Shown: positions 16,445-26,549, counted from the stretch's first letter. The stretch is 58,634 bases of DNA from Lachnospiraceae bacterium (GCA_017436305.1 JAFSDJ010000083.1:1-58634), one strand, 5' to 3'. Program-made: numbers and translations. The notes: generated by a model not told the origin, from the sequence alone.

Positions 16445-18055
16445 CTATTTTCTAATAACAATCGAATAATCCTCTGCTGAATAATTCCATTCCCATTTTA
16501 CAAGTATGTAATATTCTTCTCCCTCTTCAAATTGCAACTTGATACTATTAGCACTTTCGTTTCCATAAGAGTACATTTGTCCTTCCTCCAGCTGGTCGCT
16601 ATCAGAATTCAACACTTCCATGTACCAGCCATACCCTTCTTCTATTATGTCATGTGAAAACTCTATTTCGTACTCTCCACTCTCTGCACAAATAAAACGA
16701 TAATAGTCTTTATCATCATAATTATGAATAGTCCCATAATAGGGAATGCTGCTATTTATCATATCTGCATCCAAAATACTATCATTAAATTCCGACTCCC
16801 AATTTTCTGCTTTTTGGTAAATAAGGGAAATCGCATAAGGGGTTGTATTCCAACTATCTTCCCTCTTTACTATTGCATAATAGTTTCCTGCCGGTAATCC
16901 TTCGTTAAAAGAATAGCTTGATTCTTTATTCCAGTTAGAATAAAAAGAAAACATTTCCTCTGATTGTTGATTCCACAAGATAACTCTCCATCCAGTTCTA
17001 TCTTCTGTTTGATTTAAATGCTCAAATTTAAAAGCAATATGACCATCTTCAGGCAATGAAAACGCATAAAAATCTTTGTCACTATCAAAATTCAAACTGC
17101 CGTAAACCGTTGCAATGCCAGTTTCTGAATTAATATGCATATCATTTGCCGTTGAAACTTCATCATTGGGTTCCGTCTCAAAATTATTCATATCGGCATA
17201 GTAAACCTCTAACGTATATGGTATCTCCGAATAAGAATCATCTTTTGATACAGTAATAATATACTGTCCTTCCTTAATTCCTGAAATTTTTGAATACTCT
17301 TCTTCCCTATTCCAATTAGAATAAAACCTGTCTAGTAAATTCCCCTCCGAATCCGTTAATTCTATTTTCCATCCATATCTATCCTCTGTAAGATTAGAGT
17401 GTCTAAACAGCAGCCATACCGGTACATTTCTATCATAATTTAAAACATACTGGTTTACCGTATCACTTTCTTCTAACTGTCCGGTAAATGTCTGCTGTAA
17501 GATTCCCATATTTTTAAAATCTAAATCCGAATCAGAAAGTTGGGTTGCAATATAGCCTGCATTTTCCTCATTTTTTTCCCTGTATTCTTCCTCCTTTTTT
17601 TCGGCCGCTTCTTTTTCTTTTTCTATTCTGTCCGCTTCTGCCTGTTCTTCCTCAATTCTCTTTTTTTCAGCTTCTTCCGCGTTTCTTTTTTCTACATCTT
17701 CTTCATCCTCCTCATTTTCTTCAATTAGTGTCTCTTCTGTTTGTTCTTCTTCCGCTCTATAAGTTCCTAATGCACCTTCAGAATTAGTATTTACTTCTTT
17801 TACTGTTTCAGTACTTCCCGCTGAAACAGTAAAACTTATAACAATAAGAAGCATAATTACCTCAAGAACAGCATACCCTGCAGGTAGGTTCTTAGTAATT
17901 CCAATTACAAACATAACTACCACCGCCACCTGTAGTAACAACAATTTTGTATCACCCTGAATAATTGTGGGCAACGAACATACTGCCACAAATATATCCA
18001 CAGACAGAAATATAATTTCAAAAATATTTGTCCTTTTCTTGCTTCCTTCTTCCAT
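16445..18055 (-). CDS. Membrane protein with coiled coil and three PPC-like domains
   Basis: This is a 536-residue protein from ATG 18055 (AAGGAGG upstream; an upstream in-frame extension is unlikely). Three N-terminal transmembrane helices (~12-30, ~38-55, ~62-80) are followed by a Glu/Lys-rich coiled coil (~115-175). Three beta modules of the bacterial pre-peptidase C-terminal type come next, with signatures FETEPND...GSLNFDSDKDFYAF and WESEFND...GTIHNYDDKDYYRF. The motif YSNWN recurs in modules 1 and 2. It likely presents these domains outside the membrane. It is the first gene of the cluster with the TPR and FRG genes. Confidence 0.75.
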   Translation of the reverse strand: MEEGSKKRTNIFEIIFLSVDIFVAVCSLPTIIQGDTKLLLLQVAVVVMFVIGITKNLPAGYAVLEVIMLLIVISFTVSAGSTETVKEVNTNSEGALGTYRAEEEQTEETLIEENEEDEEDVEKRNAEEAEKKRIEEEQAEADRIEKEKEAAEKKEEEYREKNEENAGYIATQLSDSDLDFKNMGILQQTFTGQLEESDTVNQYVLNYDRNVPVWLLFRHSNLTEDRYGWKIELTDSEGNLLDRFYSNWNREEEYSKISGIKEGQYIITVSKDDSYSEIPYTLEVYYADMNNFETEPNDEVSTANDMHINSETGIATVYGSLNFDSDKDFYAFSLPEDGHIAFKFEHLNQTEDRTGWRVILWNQQSEEMFSFYSNWNKESSYSFNEGLPAGNYYAIVKREDSWNTTPYAISLIYQKAENWESEFNDSILDADMINSSIPYYGTIHNYDDKDYYRFICAESGEYEIEFSHDIIEEGYGWYMEVLNSDSDQLEEGQMYSYGNESANSIKLQFEEGEEYYILVKWEWNYSAEDYSIVIRK

Positions 18056-18399
18056 AACTCTTTCCTCCTTTTTACATGCTAAAACTACATTAAAAACCCT
18101 CAATATTCAAACATACGAATTTCTACAATTTTCCTCCTCCAAGTTAAAAAATACCACTTACATTTTTAAAAGTAAAGACAGCTTTTAGTTTTCTTTTTAT
18201 TTCTATTTTTTCACCAAAAATCTAAATTTTTTTCGTATTTTTTTACCATTTACAATTTTAATACCTAAGTATAGAATATCTCTTGCACCGCCGCAGTTAA
18301 ATAACATTTAACTTTGTTAAATACCTATTGACACCATTCCATAAACCTGTTATACTTACAGTAAGATAACAGAAAACCATAAATACAGAAGGTGACAAC
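18056..18399. other. Divergent intergenic region with XRE promoter
   Basis: About 340 bp lie between the PPC-domain gene (minus) and the XRE gene (plus). The right half carries the operator and promoter listed separately. The left half is very AT-rich; I see no gene. Confidence 0.5.
18306..18356 (+). promoter_or_regulatory. Operator and consensus promoter of the XRE operon
   Basis: ATTTAAC, three bases and GTTAAAT form an inverted repeat at 18306-18322. The promoter follows: TTGACA at 18328-18333, a 17-bp spacer and TATACT at 18351-18356. The arrangement suggests autoregulation by the HTH protein encoded at 18400. Confidence 0.75.
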
Positions 18400-18750
18400 A
18401 TGACAGAACTGGCTACCCTTTTACGAATCATACGTGCCGAAAACAATATGTACCTGCAGGACATGGCAAATATCCTCGGGGTAACAAAATCCTACCTCTC
18501 CATGGTAGAAAAAGGAAAATCCCCTTTTAAGGAAGACTGGATTTACAAGTTGCAAAAAGCCTTAGACCTCTCCGAGGAACGGGTGGAGAAGCTGCAGGAA
18601 TATACCTGTATAAATGAAACCATCCGCCTCCTTCCAAAAAGCGAAAAACAAAGGAAACTAGTTTTAAAACTGGCAAGAACGTTAAACACCTTAAAAGAGG
18701 AAGATGCCGATGCTATCTTATCCATATTGGAAGGTAAGAAGCCTGAGTAA
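18400..18750 (+). CDS. XRE-family transcriptional regulator (116 aa)
   Basis: A Cro/C1 HTH fills residues ~5-60 (MYLQDMANILGVTKSYLSMV, then EKGKSPF). A short helical tail follows (NTLKEEDADAILSILEG). It resembles the 4281-4826 regulator. It has a consensus promoter and a likely operator. Two small genes follow on the same strand (18793 and 19035), making a three-gene unit. Confidence 0.85.
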   Translation: MTELATLLRIIRAENNMYLQDMANILGVTKSYLSMVEKGKSPFKEDWIYKLQKALDLSEERVEKLQEYTCINETIRLLPKSEKQRKLVLKLARTLNTLKEEDADAILSILEGKKPE

Positions 18751-18792
18751 CAAAAACCTTATCATATTCCACAGAAAGTCTGGTGAAACAGA

Positions 18793-19038
18793 ATGAAACT
18801 GAAAGAATTGTTACCATATGTCACAGATACCGTATGCATCTATAAGGGTGTACCAGATACAAAAATTAACGAAGCTGAATACCTGGAATACGAGAATCTC
18901 TATCAGGGAAAGCTTTCCGGTGCACCAGAAGAACTTTTAAACAGTGACCTTGTTGTTTTGGGTGCCCAAAAGAAAGATGTTCTTGATATTCAGATTCGAC
19001 AAAAACATTCTTCAAAAAAAGGAACACAAATAGTATGA
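18793..19038 (+). CDS. Small hypothetical protein (81 aa)
   Basis: This is a small soluble protein starting MKLKELLPYVTDTVCIYKGV; no family recognised. It lies 42 bp after the XRE gene and overlaps the next gene by 4 bp (ATGA), so they are co-translated. A run of basic residues at the C-terminus (KHSSKKG) is the only notable feature. Confidence 0.6.
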   Translation: MKLKELLPYVTDTVCIYKGVPDTKINEAEYLEYENLYQGKLSGAPEELLNSDLVVLGAQKKDVLDIQIRQKHSSKKGTQIV

Positions 19039-19268
19039 AAAAGAAAACACTTGAGGAAATATTGGAAAAGACAAATCATGTGAATGAAGAAATAAAACTC
19101 CTACTGCAACAGGCAGGATATGAACGAGGCAGTCATGTATTGGAATTGGAATACGACACCAAAGATGCCGACAAACTCCGCCTGACAGAAGAACTTCTAA
19201 AAATAATGTGCTTATTGGAACTCGCCTCTTACAGCATTGATTGCTTAAATGAGGACAACACACCATAA
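19035..19268 (+). CDS. Small helical hypothetical protein (77 aa)
   Basis: This is an acidic, mostly helical protein (LEEILEKTNHVNEEIKLLLQ). It overlaps the 81-residue gene by 4 bp and ends the XRE operon. It may act with the 81-residue protein, but no family or function is recognised. Confidence 0.6.
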   Translation: MKKKTLEEILEKTNHVNEEIKLLLQQAGYERGSHVLELEYDTKDADKLRLTEELLKIMCLLELASYSIDCLNEDNTP

Positions 19269-19404
19269 AGTTAAAATACTAAAACATTTCTTTCAGGAAT
19301 ATTGCAAAGACAAAAACAATAGCATATAGTATACGTAGTCAGATAACGAATGAAATTTATACTATAAAATATAGAAATCCGATTCATGACTAGGAGGTAA
19401 TCTT

Positions 19405-21048
19405 ATGACTAAAGCGAACAAAACAAACATAACCAATAGCAGACAGAAAACATACAGAGCAGTCCTAACCGCTCTCGCACTGTTCCTTACCTTAACGTTA
19501 GCTTTCCCTCTCACTACAGAAGCAGCCGGAAAATTAAATAAGAAATCCCTCTCCCTTGCAAAAGGAACCTCCTACACGTTGAAGATAAAGGGAGTAAAAA
19601 AGAGTAAAATTAAATGGTCTTCCTCCAACCAGAAGGTAGCCAAAGTCAATAAAAACGGAAAAGTAACTGCAAAGAAAAAAGGCACCGCTACCATTACCGC
19701 AAAAACCGCCGGTAAAACCTACCGCTGCAAGGTAACTGTAAATAATGCCAAATTGAACAGAAAAAGCGCATCCCTATTGGTAGGCAATTCCTATACCTTT
19801 AAGGTAAAAGGCACTTCCAAAAAAGTAAAATGGACTTCTTCCAATACCAAAGTTGCTACCGTAAAAAACGGAAAAGTTACTGCAAAGAAAAAAGGCAGGG
19901 CTACCATTACCGCAAAGGTAGGCGACAGCTCCTTAAAGGCTACGGTAAGAGTATATAAGGGAAGCAGCTCAGATGGCGATTATGATAATGACAATAATGA
20001 TAATGACAATAATGATAAAGACGACGATAATACCAAACCTGCATTAAACGCAGAAAACATCACCGTAAAGGTAGGGGAATCCTACCAGTTATCCGTATCC
20101 GGTACTGCTTCAACCGTATCATGGTATGGACATGATACATCTGTGGCAACTGTAGTAAACGGAAAAGTAACCGGTATCACTCCGGGAAGTACCGGGGTAT
20201 ATGCAAAAGTGGATAATCAGATGCTTTACTGTCATATTTCAGTCATTCAGAACGTGGAGGCAGATATTAAGGCGGCAAAAGCGGAAATGGCCGTTTTAAT
20301 CGCAGAGGCCGATAAAATCAACAATGACAACCACCAGTACGGTTCTGCAAGCTATCAGGCATTTAAAGATAACCTTGCATCCGCAAAAGCTGCATATCAG
20401 GGCAATGATTTAGAGACTTTAAAATTCTGGCTCAGCTGGCTTAGGGATTATGAGATTTCCCCGGCGGTACCGCAGCAGCTTACCTACTATCCTACTGTTT
20501 CCAAGCAGATTTTTGATGATATAAACGAATACAGGGAATCACTTGGAATTGAGCCTTTGATTTGGGGAGAAAACTGTTCAAAGAGAGCAAGGGTTCAGGC
20601 CGGATATAACTGTTTAAATGTAAATCCAGACCTATTATCTAATGAAAATGAGCTTTCTAAGTTAGCTCACCATGGTAGCCTTATGTGTGGCTATGGAATT
20701 TCAGGGATTGGTAGTTACCATACTGATGCCGAGAGAAAAGCAGCAGTATCCACATATCCCAAAATATTAAATACAGCAAATGTATGGGCAAATTCTCCTA
20801 CTCACAAGTTATTACTGCAAAGAACATATTCTGCAGAAGGTACAAAACCGTATGGAGCAGTCGCTGTATATACTTACAATACTGACAGTGGTGCAACTTT
20901 TGTATCTGTGGTATATGCAACATATGGGTTCGATAAAGTATTATTGCAGGGAGATACTGATTCCTATGGTGGAATAACAATGCATAACTGGAATAATTTA
21001 TCCGAAGATTTAACACCTCAGATTCTCAACTGCGCAGTGATTTATTAA
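19405..21048 (+). CDS. Secreted protein with Big_2 Ig-like repeats and a CAP domain
   Basis: This is a 547-residue protein. A signal peptide (~18-45, ALALFLTLTLAFPLTTEAAG) is followed by two similar Big_2-type Ig-like domains (TSYTLKIKGVKKSKIKWSSS and NSYTFKVKGTSKKVKWTSSN, each followed by GKVTAKKKG). An Asp/Asn-rich linker, a third Big_2-like domain (~210-285) and a helical segment come next. The C-terminal CAP/SCP domain is at ~365-540 (IFDDINEYRESLGIEPLIWG). AGGAGG precedes the ATG. It is probably released or loosely wall-bound; no sortase motif is seen. It converges with the adhesin gene. Confidence 0.85.
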   Translation: MTKANKTNITNSRQKTYRAVLTALALFLTLTLAFPLTTEAAGKLNKKSLSLAKGTSYTLKIKGVKKSKIKWSSSNQKVAKVNKNGKVTAKKKGTATITAKTAGKTYRCKVTVNNAKLNRKSASLLVGNSYTFKVKGTSKKVKWTSSNTKVATVKNGKVTAKKKGRATITAKVGDSSLKATVRVYKGSSSDGDYDNDNNDNDNNDKDDDNTKPALNAENITVKVGESYQLSVSGTASTVSWYGHDTSVATVVNGKVTGITPGSTGVYAKVDNQMLYCHISVIQNVEADIKAAKAEMAVLIAEADKINNDNHQYGSASYQAFKDNLASAKAAYQGNDLETLKFWLSWLRDYEISPAVPQQLTYYPTVSKQIFDDINEYRESLGIEPLIWGENCSKRARVQAGYNCLNVNPDLLSNENELSKLAHHGSLMCGYGISGIGSYHTDAERKAAVSTYPKILNTANVWANSPTHKLLLQRTYSAEGTKPYGAVAVYTYNTDSGATFVSVVYATYGFDKVLLQGDTDSYGGITMHNWNNLSEDLTPQILNCAVIY

Positions 21049-21056
21049 TAATATAA

Positions 21057-21107
21057 TAAAAAGTTGTCACTTTTAATGTTTTTAACATTAGATGTGGCAA
21101 CTTTTTA
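21057..21107. terminator. Terminator between convergent surface genes
   Basis: AAAAAGTTGTCAC pairs with GTGGCAACTTTTT (one mismatch), giving T-runs on both strands right after the CAP gene. Confidence 0.7.
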
Positions 21108-21162
21108 TTATATTATATTTCCCGCAGGGAAATTTGAAGTAATTTTTTCACTATTTTATTAA

Positions 21163-21193
21163 TTCAGCCACAGTGATTATCACTGTGGCTGAA
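21163..21193. terminator. Perfect 15-bp inverted repeat after the adhesin gene
   Basis: TTCAGCCACAGTGAT, one base, then ATCACTGTGGCTGAA. It lies 9 bp past the adhesin stop codon on the minus strand and is its likely terminator. Confidence 0.65.
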
Positions 21194-21201
21194 AATTTAT
21201 C

Positions 21202-24200
21202 TTATTTTTTCACTTTACCGGAAGTTTGCTTCTTTAAAATCTTGTTCCAGACTTTTTTCGGAAGAAAAACTGCTGTCAGTACAATAACTGCTGCCATAAT
21301 CGCTACAATCCAGACTGCCCGGTTTGCTGTATCTCCCGTTTTCGGGATGTTGTACTCCGGTGTCGGGGTTGTGGTTTCCGGTTTGTCCGCTTCCTCCATG
21401 ACAGTGCTTGCGTCGCTGTCTGCGGTCAGCTTCTTGCCAAAGTAATCTCCGGTAAGGGTAACTTTGTTGGTAAGCTTGGTATCTTCCGTAAGCTTGTTGG
21501 ATGTAACCACCTGGTAAGAAGGTGCTTTCTTCACCTTAAAACCTTTTGGTACGGTTCCAAACTCTACCGCAAAAGCGGTGACATGTTCATTGTCCTTAAG
21601 CTTTAAGTCGCTTACATGGAAGGTCTTATTGCTCTTGCTGCTTATGTTTTTCTTCCACAGCTTGAAGTCGCTGGAAAGATTGGTCTTATAGTATAACTTA
21701 TAAGTAACTTTCTTGTTATAGGTTCCGGTAGTATACGTTACCAAAGCAGTCTTCTTTGGTAACGTATCCGTTAAAGTGAAGTTCTTGACCTCTGCGGAAG
21801 AATTATTTTCTATCTTCGCAAACGTATAGTCAATGGTCTCTCCCACTTTGGCGGTCTTCTGTGCTGTTTTCTTAACCGTCAGCTTTCCATAACCCGGAAT
21901 GTTAATGGTATCGGAATCAATGGCATCCCCGTCGGTATCCGTTACCTCTGCCTCCGGATTGTTTCCGTCATGGTATTTGGCCGTAACCGTTACCTCATTC
22001 TTTGCGCCTGTGATATTTCCCACACTGGTCTTTACCTTTCCTTTGTAATGAAGTTCAAAGGAATCCCCGGTTTCTAAAGCATCTGCATAAACTACGGTTT
22101 TATCTTCACTTAACGTAAGGGTAATGGCATTGCCATTCTTTGTTTTAATGCCTTCCTCTAATACAAAACCATGACCGTCCTCTAAAGAATTTTTTAAATC
22201 CTCACTTACCGTATCCTTAATCACAAGCTTTGTAAGCTTTGCCGTTCCCTGATTGGTGACAGTAATTAAGAAGTCCACTTCTTCCCCAAGGTTATAATCC
22301 CCTGCTACCTTTGTGCCGGAATATCTTCCGTTTTCCATTGTGACCCCGGTGGTCTTATTGGCAAGCTTTGCAACTGCCACGTCCGGAGTACCGGGAACCG
22401 AAACTTCCTCATCATCCCCCGGCGGATCTACCGGTACATAATCCTCTCCGTCGAAATAGTAAGCATTCACATACACATTGTTTGCTAACTGGTTTTTGTC
22501 CGTAATGTCGGAACGAACCACAGCCGTCAGGGTAAACTCAATGGAATCCCCTGCTGCCAGGTAATCAAAAGAAGCTGTATTTCCCGTTTCATCAAGGGTA
22601 ATCTTTGTTTCCCTTCCGTTTTTTGAGGTTAAAGTCTTGTTTTCCGGAAGAACAAATTTCAGTGTGCCATTTTCAATGGCTTCCTTTAACGCATCCGACG
22701 GATTATCCGTTACGGTAAGTTTGTATAAATCGGTGGTACCGCTGTTTGTTGCAGTAATCGTATAGGTAATGGTTTCTCCCGGTTTATACGTTCCGATAAT
22801 CCGGGTGCCTTCATACTGTCCGTCTACTAAGGTAAGACCGGTTGTTTTATCCGCAATCTTTGCAACATCAATCTTTGGAATACCCGGTACGTGGATGGCA
22901 TCGGTATCTTTCATTTCCTCCGTTTCAGGCAGTTCCTTATCTTCCCGGTTGTTATAATAAAGGGCTGTAACTGCTGCCTGGTTTTCTTCCCTGTATGCCA
23001 TGGCAGTACCGGCACCCACTGTCACACGATAGGTAACTGTTACACTGTCTCCGGCAACCAGAGTATCTAATGTAAGGCTTGCATCCTCATTTTCATTTTC
23101 CACTATCTCATTTCCGGATACACTGTTTCTGACGGTACTTAAACTGTTGCCGGATATACTCAGAGCCTGGTATTTCTTATTGGAAAGGACCGTAACCGTA
23201 TTTCCCTTTGTGCTGGTAACGGTTTCCCCTTCCTGTAAGACAAATCCGGCTTCCCCGCTGATGGCTGCCTTTAAACCACTGCTCATGGTATCCGAAACCT
23301 TGACTTGTTTTAAAGGCACGTCTCCTGTATTGGTTACGGTAATGGCATATTCAATCACTTCATCCGGGCTGTACTTTCCGGTTTTCTTCTCTCCCTGATA
23401 CCGCCCGTTTTTAAGCTCCACACCGGTAGTCTTTGGTGCCAGTTTGGCAATGACTGCCTGCGGGTTCATTTTCCGGTCAGTTGCTTTTACAGTAAGAGTA
23501 ACATTTTTTGGATGCTGTCCGCTTTCCGGATAAGCTAACTCTGCCAGGTATACTTCCTCTGTGAGAAAATATTCTGCCGGAGCGGTTACTTCGCGAACTT
23601 CATACTTTCCAAGGAATAACTCCCCTGATGAAGCCTTTCCGTTTTCATCCGTAATCAGGGTGTCTACGACGTCCCCCTGTTTGACTAACAGCGTTCCGTC
23701 CGCTGCTTTGATTTCCTCTGCTGCCACAATCTCAAACGCTGCATCCGCTAACAGCTCCCCGCTTTCCGCATCGGTCTTTTCAATGTTGATAATACCTTTA
23801 ATCATTTCATTTTCACAGGTATACTCAAGCACTGCATCTTCCGGCAGGTCCATTACATTAAACTCCTGCTCCCATGGGGAATCTGCATTATAATAATAAC
23901 CGTCCGGTGCCTTGGTTTCTACGACTTTGAATTTTCCGTCGTTGTAACCCTGCACATATGTTAACTGATTTTTATTACTATACAACCCTGGATCAATTTC
24001 CGGATACTCTTTCATTACATCATAAGGCTCTGTTTTATATGCTCCTTTTGTAGAATCCCACTCATAAATGGTAAACTCTGCTCCGGATACCATATTTCCA
24101 GTGTCTTTATCAACTTTTTTTATTTGTAGATAAGCCTCTGGAATACCACCATTCCTGTTTACAAGCGGTCCCAGAGTTTTGCTGTTTCCATCCGCAAGGC

Positions 24201-26190
24201 TTACATCCCATGCATTCACTTCTAGCAGACCATAACCTTTCGGTGGTGTAACTTCCACTACCCGGAACTTGCCCTGATTAGTGGCAGTAATAGCCAGCGC
24301 TTTTGTAGTGGCTTTACCGGTATTATCCGTTGTAATGGTGTAATTCATGTCTTCATAGGCAGTGCCATTCCACTGCTGAATTTTAAAGGTAGCACTGTGC
24401 AGTGGCTCATTCTTGAACTCGCCCTGTTTTACTACCGTAATGTTGGCTTCCCCGGTTACTTTAATATAAACCGTTTCGGTTGCTTTATTATCCAGTATGG
24501 TACCTTTTTTGTTACTAATGGTAAGGTATCCGGTATTTGGTATGCCATTTCCAGTGCTTGCCGTAATGGCAGGTACCAGCTGTCCGTCTGATAACTGACA
24601 GGTAACTTTGAAGGCATAATTATGTCCGTAAAAGTCCTCTTTTTTAAGAGCTGCTGACGTGGCAGAAATTGTCAGCTTGTTGGAAGTGTTGTCTACGGTG
24701 AAATAACCGGAGGCATCTGCCCCTTCCTCGTTGGTAATTGCCACACTCTTAACCGTAAAGTAACCCGGTATCTGGTCCGTAAAGGTATATGTCTTATAAT
24801 TGGTGCCAGTGGTAACATCTTCAATCGGCACATAATGGCTGAGTGTGTAGGCAAATTCTTCCTTATTTTTAATGACGCTCTTATTGATAGTCTTATGGGG
24901 TGCCTGTGGAATGGAAGCAGTCAGCTTCGTAGCCTCAGCCCACCACCATGCAGTAGTCGTGTAGATGTTTTTATCCGAAGACGACTTTGCATAAGAGTTT
25001 GAATAATGGTCGTTGGTAAAACGTAACGTCAGTTCGCTCTGGTTGGAAAAGGTAGCCGTAACCCAGGTGGTGAAATGATCATCGGCTGATTCAGCTGAGC
25101 CTTCCCCACTCATATCATAAACGTATAAATATTTATTGTCGCCGCTGTCGTAAACAACCGGCATTAACTTTCCGACTCCTTCAAATCCCGGATGAACGTA
25201 TAAAACCGACTCTCCTGCCGCAGCCTCACTTAATTCTTTAAAGAAATCACTCAAATCAGAAGCCTGTTCTTTTGTTGCCTCATCGGCATAAACATAAAAA
25301 TTATCAAATCCGCTGTCAGGAAATGCCACACCCTGTTCGTCATCAATGTCCTTAAAGGTTAAATGACCGCTGATTTTTAAAGCTTTTTCATTTGCAGTAC
25401 CGGCTGTGCCGCCTTCGTAAAATTTATAATTTACCGTACACCATGCCACCTGCCAGGTATAAATACCCGGTTTGTCCTTACGGAAAGCAAAGAATCCGGC
25501 GCCACTGGCTTCTGCAGATGCTATGGTTGCTTTTGTCAGTTCCACCTTGATATCCACCTGATGGCTGACTCCGTTTGCATCGGTATACAGACCTGCATTT
25601 TTATACACACAGTAAGGGGAATTGGAAGCAAGACTTCCGATATTGTCCTTTGTCAGCTTATACCCTTTTGCCAGTACGTGTCCGTCAGAGTCCTGCCAGG
25701 ACTCTGCATCTGTTTTTCCCATGTTGTCCTGCCACTTATAGTAACTTTTGGCAAACGGATAAACACTGGTATCCACTGTGGTAGTTCCGGTATATCCTTT
25801 ATTTTTTACATAAAAGGTATACTGGCTTGCTAAGGAAAAGTTGGTATCCAAAAGATCATCCACTAACTTTACCGTCTGTGTTTTTGTGCCTGTATTAAAG
25901 CTGTATGCTTTATTTGACGCTTTTGTGTAAGTCGTCTGGTATAAAGACTTAAGTGTTCCTTTATCCGAAATGGCACCCTTTTTCTCAAAGTAAAATTCGG
26001 AATTGTTGCTTTCGTAGGTGGATAAATCGGAACTGTAATTATCCCCGATAGCATATGTTAATCTGGAAGCTTCTGCCAGAATGGAAGAACTTCCAAACAT
26101 TGTAAGGATACATAAGAAGGCTGTTGCTTTTCTGGCCATATCTTTTGTTCTTTTACAATGCTTTTTTTGAATGGTTCTGAAAAATTTCAT
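21202..26190 (-). CDS. Sortase-anchored SpaA/Cna_B adhesin with DUF11-like repeats
   Basis: This is a ~1662-residue surface protein. ATG 26190 has AAGGAG upstream; an in-frame ATG at 26229 also has GGAGG and would add 13 residues. It starts with a signal peptide (KATAFLCILTMFGSSSILAE) and a large N-terminal adhesin-like region. SpaA-type Cna_B domains follow (LQIKKVDKDTGNMVSGAEFT; INIEKTDAESGELLADAAFE). Then come repeats opening KLAPKTTG, KIADKTTG and KLANKTTG, of the DUF11-like type (EYAITVTNTG). It ends with IPKTGD, a membrane helix and KK: an LPXTG-like sorting signal. It may help mating-pair contact. Confidence 0.85.
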   Translation of the reverse strand: MKFFRTIQKKHCKRTKDMARKATAFLCILTMFGSSSILAEASRLTYAIGDNYSSDLSTYESNNSEFYFEKKGAISDKGTLKSLYQTTYTKASNKAYSFNTGTKTQTVKLVDDLLDTNFSLASQYTFYVKNKGYTGTTTVDTSVYPFAKSYYKWQDNMGKTDAESWQDSDGHVLAKGYKLTKDNIGSLASNSPYCVYKNAGLYTDANGVSHQVDIKVELTKATIASAEASGAGFFAFRKDKPGIYTWQVAWCTVNYKFYEGGTAGTANEKALKISGHLTFKDIDDEQGVAFPDSGFDNFYVYADEATKEQASDLSDFFKELSEAAAGESVLYVHPGFEGVGKLMPVVYDSGDNKYLYVYDMSGEGSAESADDHFTTWVTATFSNQSELTLRFTNDHYSNSYAKSSSDKNIYTTTAWWWAEATKLTASIPQAPHKTINKSVIKNKEEFAYTLSHYVPIEDVTTGTNYKTYTFTDQIPGYFTVKSVAITNEEGADASGYFTVDNTSNKLTISATSAALKKEDFYGHNYAFKVTCQLSDGQLVPAITASTGNGIPNTGYLTISNKKGTILDNKATETVYIKVTGEANITVVKQGEFKNEPLHSATFKIQQWNGTAYEDMNYTITTDNTGKATTKALAITATNQGKFRVVEVTPPKGYGLLEVNAWDVSLADGNSKTLGPLVNRNGGIPEAYLQIKKVDKDTGNMVSGAEFTIYEWDSTKGAYKTEPYDVMKEYPEIDPGLYSNKNQLTYVQGYNDGKFKVVETKAPDGYYYNADSPWEQEFNVMDLPEDAVLEYTCENEMIKGIINIEKTDAESGELLADAAFEIVAAEEIKAADGTLLVKQGDVVDTLITDENGKASSGELFLGKYEVREVTAPAEYFLTEEVYLAELAYPESGQHPKNVTLTVKATDRKMNPQAVIAKLAPKTTGVELKNGRYQGEKKTGKYSPDEVIEYAITVTNTGDVPLKQVKVSDTMSSGLKAAISGEAGFVLQEGETVTSTKGNTVTVLSNKKYQALSISGNSLSTVRNSVSGNEIVENENEDASLTLDTLVAGDSVTVTYRVTVGAGTAMAYREENQAAVTALYYNNREDKELPETEEMKDTDAIHVPGIPKIDVAKIADKTTGLTLVDGQYEGTRIIGTYKPGETITYTITATNSGTTDLYKLTVTDNPSDALKEAIENGTLKFVLPENKTLTSKNGRETKITLDETGNTASFDYLAAGDSIEFTLTAVVRSDITDKNQLANNVYVNAYYFDGEDYVPVDPPGDDEEVSVPGTPDVAVAKLANKTTGVTMENGRYSGTKVAGDYNLGEEVDFLITVTNQGTAKLTKLVIKDTVSEDLKNSLEDGHGFVLEEGIKTKNGNAITLTLSEDKTVVYADALETGDSFELHYKGKVKTSVGNITGAKNEVTVTAKYHDGNNPEAEVTDTDGDAIDSDTINIPGYGKLTVKKTAQKTAKVGETIDYTFAKIENNSSAEVKNFTLTDTLPKKTALVTYTTGTYNKKVTYKLYYKTNLSSDFKLWKKNISSKSNKTFHVSDLKLKDNEHVTAFAVEFGTVPKGFKVKKAPSYQVVTSNKLTEDTKLTNKVTLTGDYFGKKLTADSDASTVMEEADKPETTTPTPEYNIPKTGDTANRAVWIVAIMAAVIVLTAVFLPKKVWNKILKKQTSGKVKK

Positions 26191-26323
26191 CACTAACTCC
26201 TTTCTTATCTGAAATAAAACCCATTTCATAAAAACACTCCTCCCGGCCGGTTATAGAGTGCATAATAATACAGATATCTCTTCATAACGTCCTCCCTCTT
26301 TTTGCTGGTTTTCGCTACTACTA

Positions 26324-26352
26324 TTAGAAATAATTGGTAACAGGCATGTCAA
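26324..26352 (-). promoter_or_regulatory. Shared backbone promoter copy (adhesin)
   Basis: The minus strand reads TTGACATGCCTGTTACC from 26352. The -10 region is TTCTAAT, so this copy lacks the TTGAAT hexamer found in the other copies. It lies ~135 bp upstream of the adhesin gene. Confidence 0.6.
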
Positions 26353-26549
26353 TATTTTTTTCAGATTTTCTAAATATTTCAGTGCTTTTATGCCCTTTTT
26401 TCATGAAAATTTCCTCTGTTTTTATCCTCAAAACACCGTTTTTACGAGATTTTTTTCTTTTCTATAGATTTTCAATTTACCTTTTGCATAGTAATAGGTA
26501 GTTTTTCAGATTTTTTATCTTTTTTCCCACCGGGGTTAAAAATTTCCGC

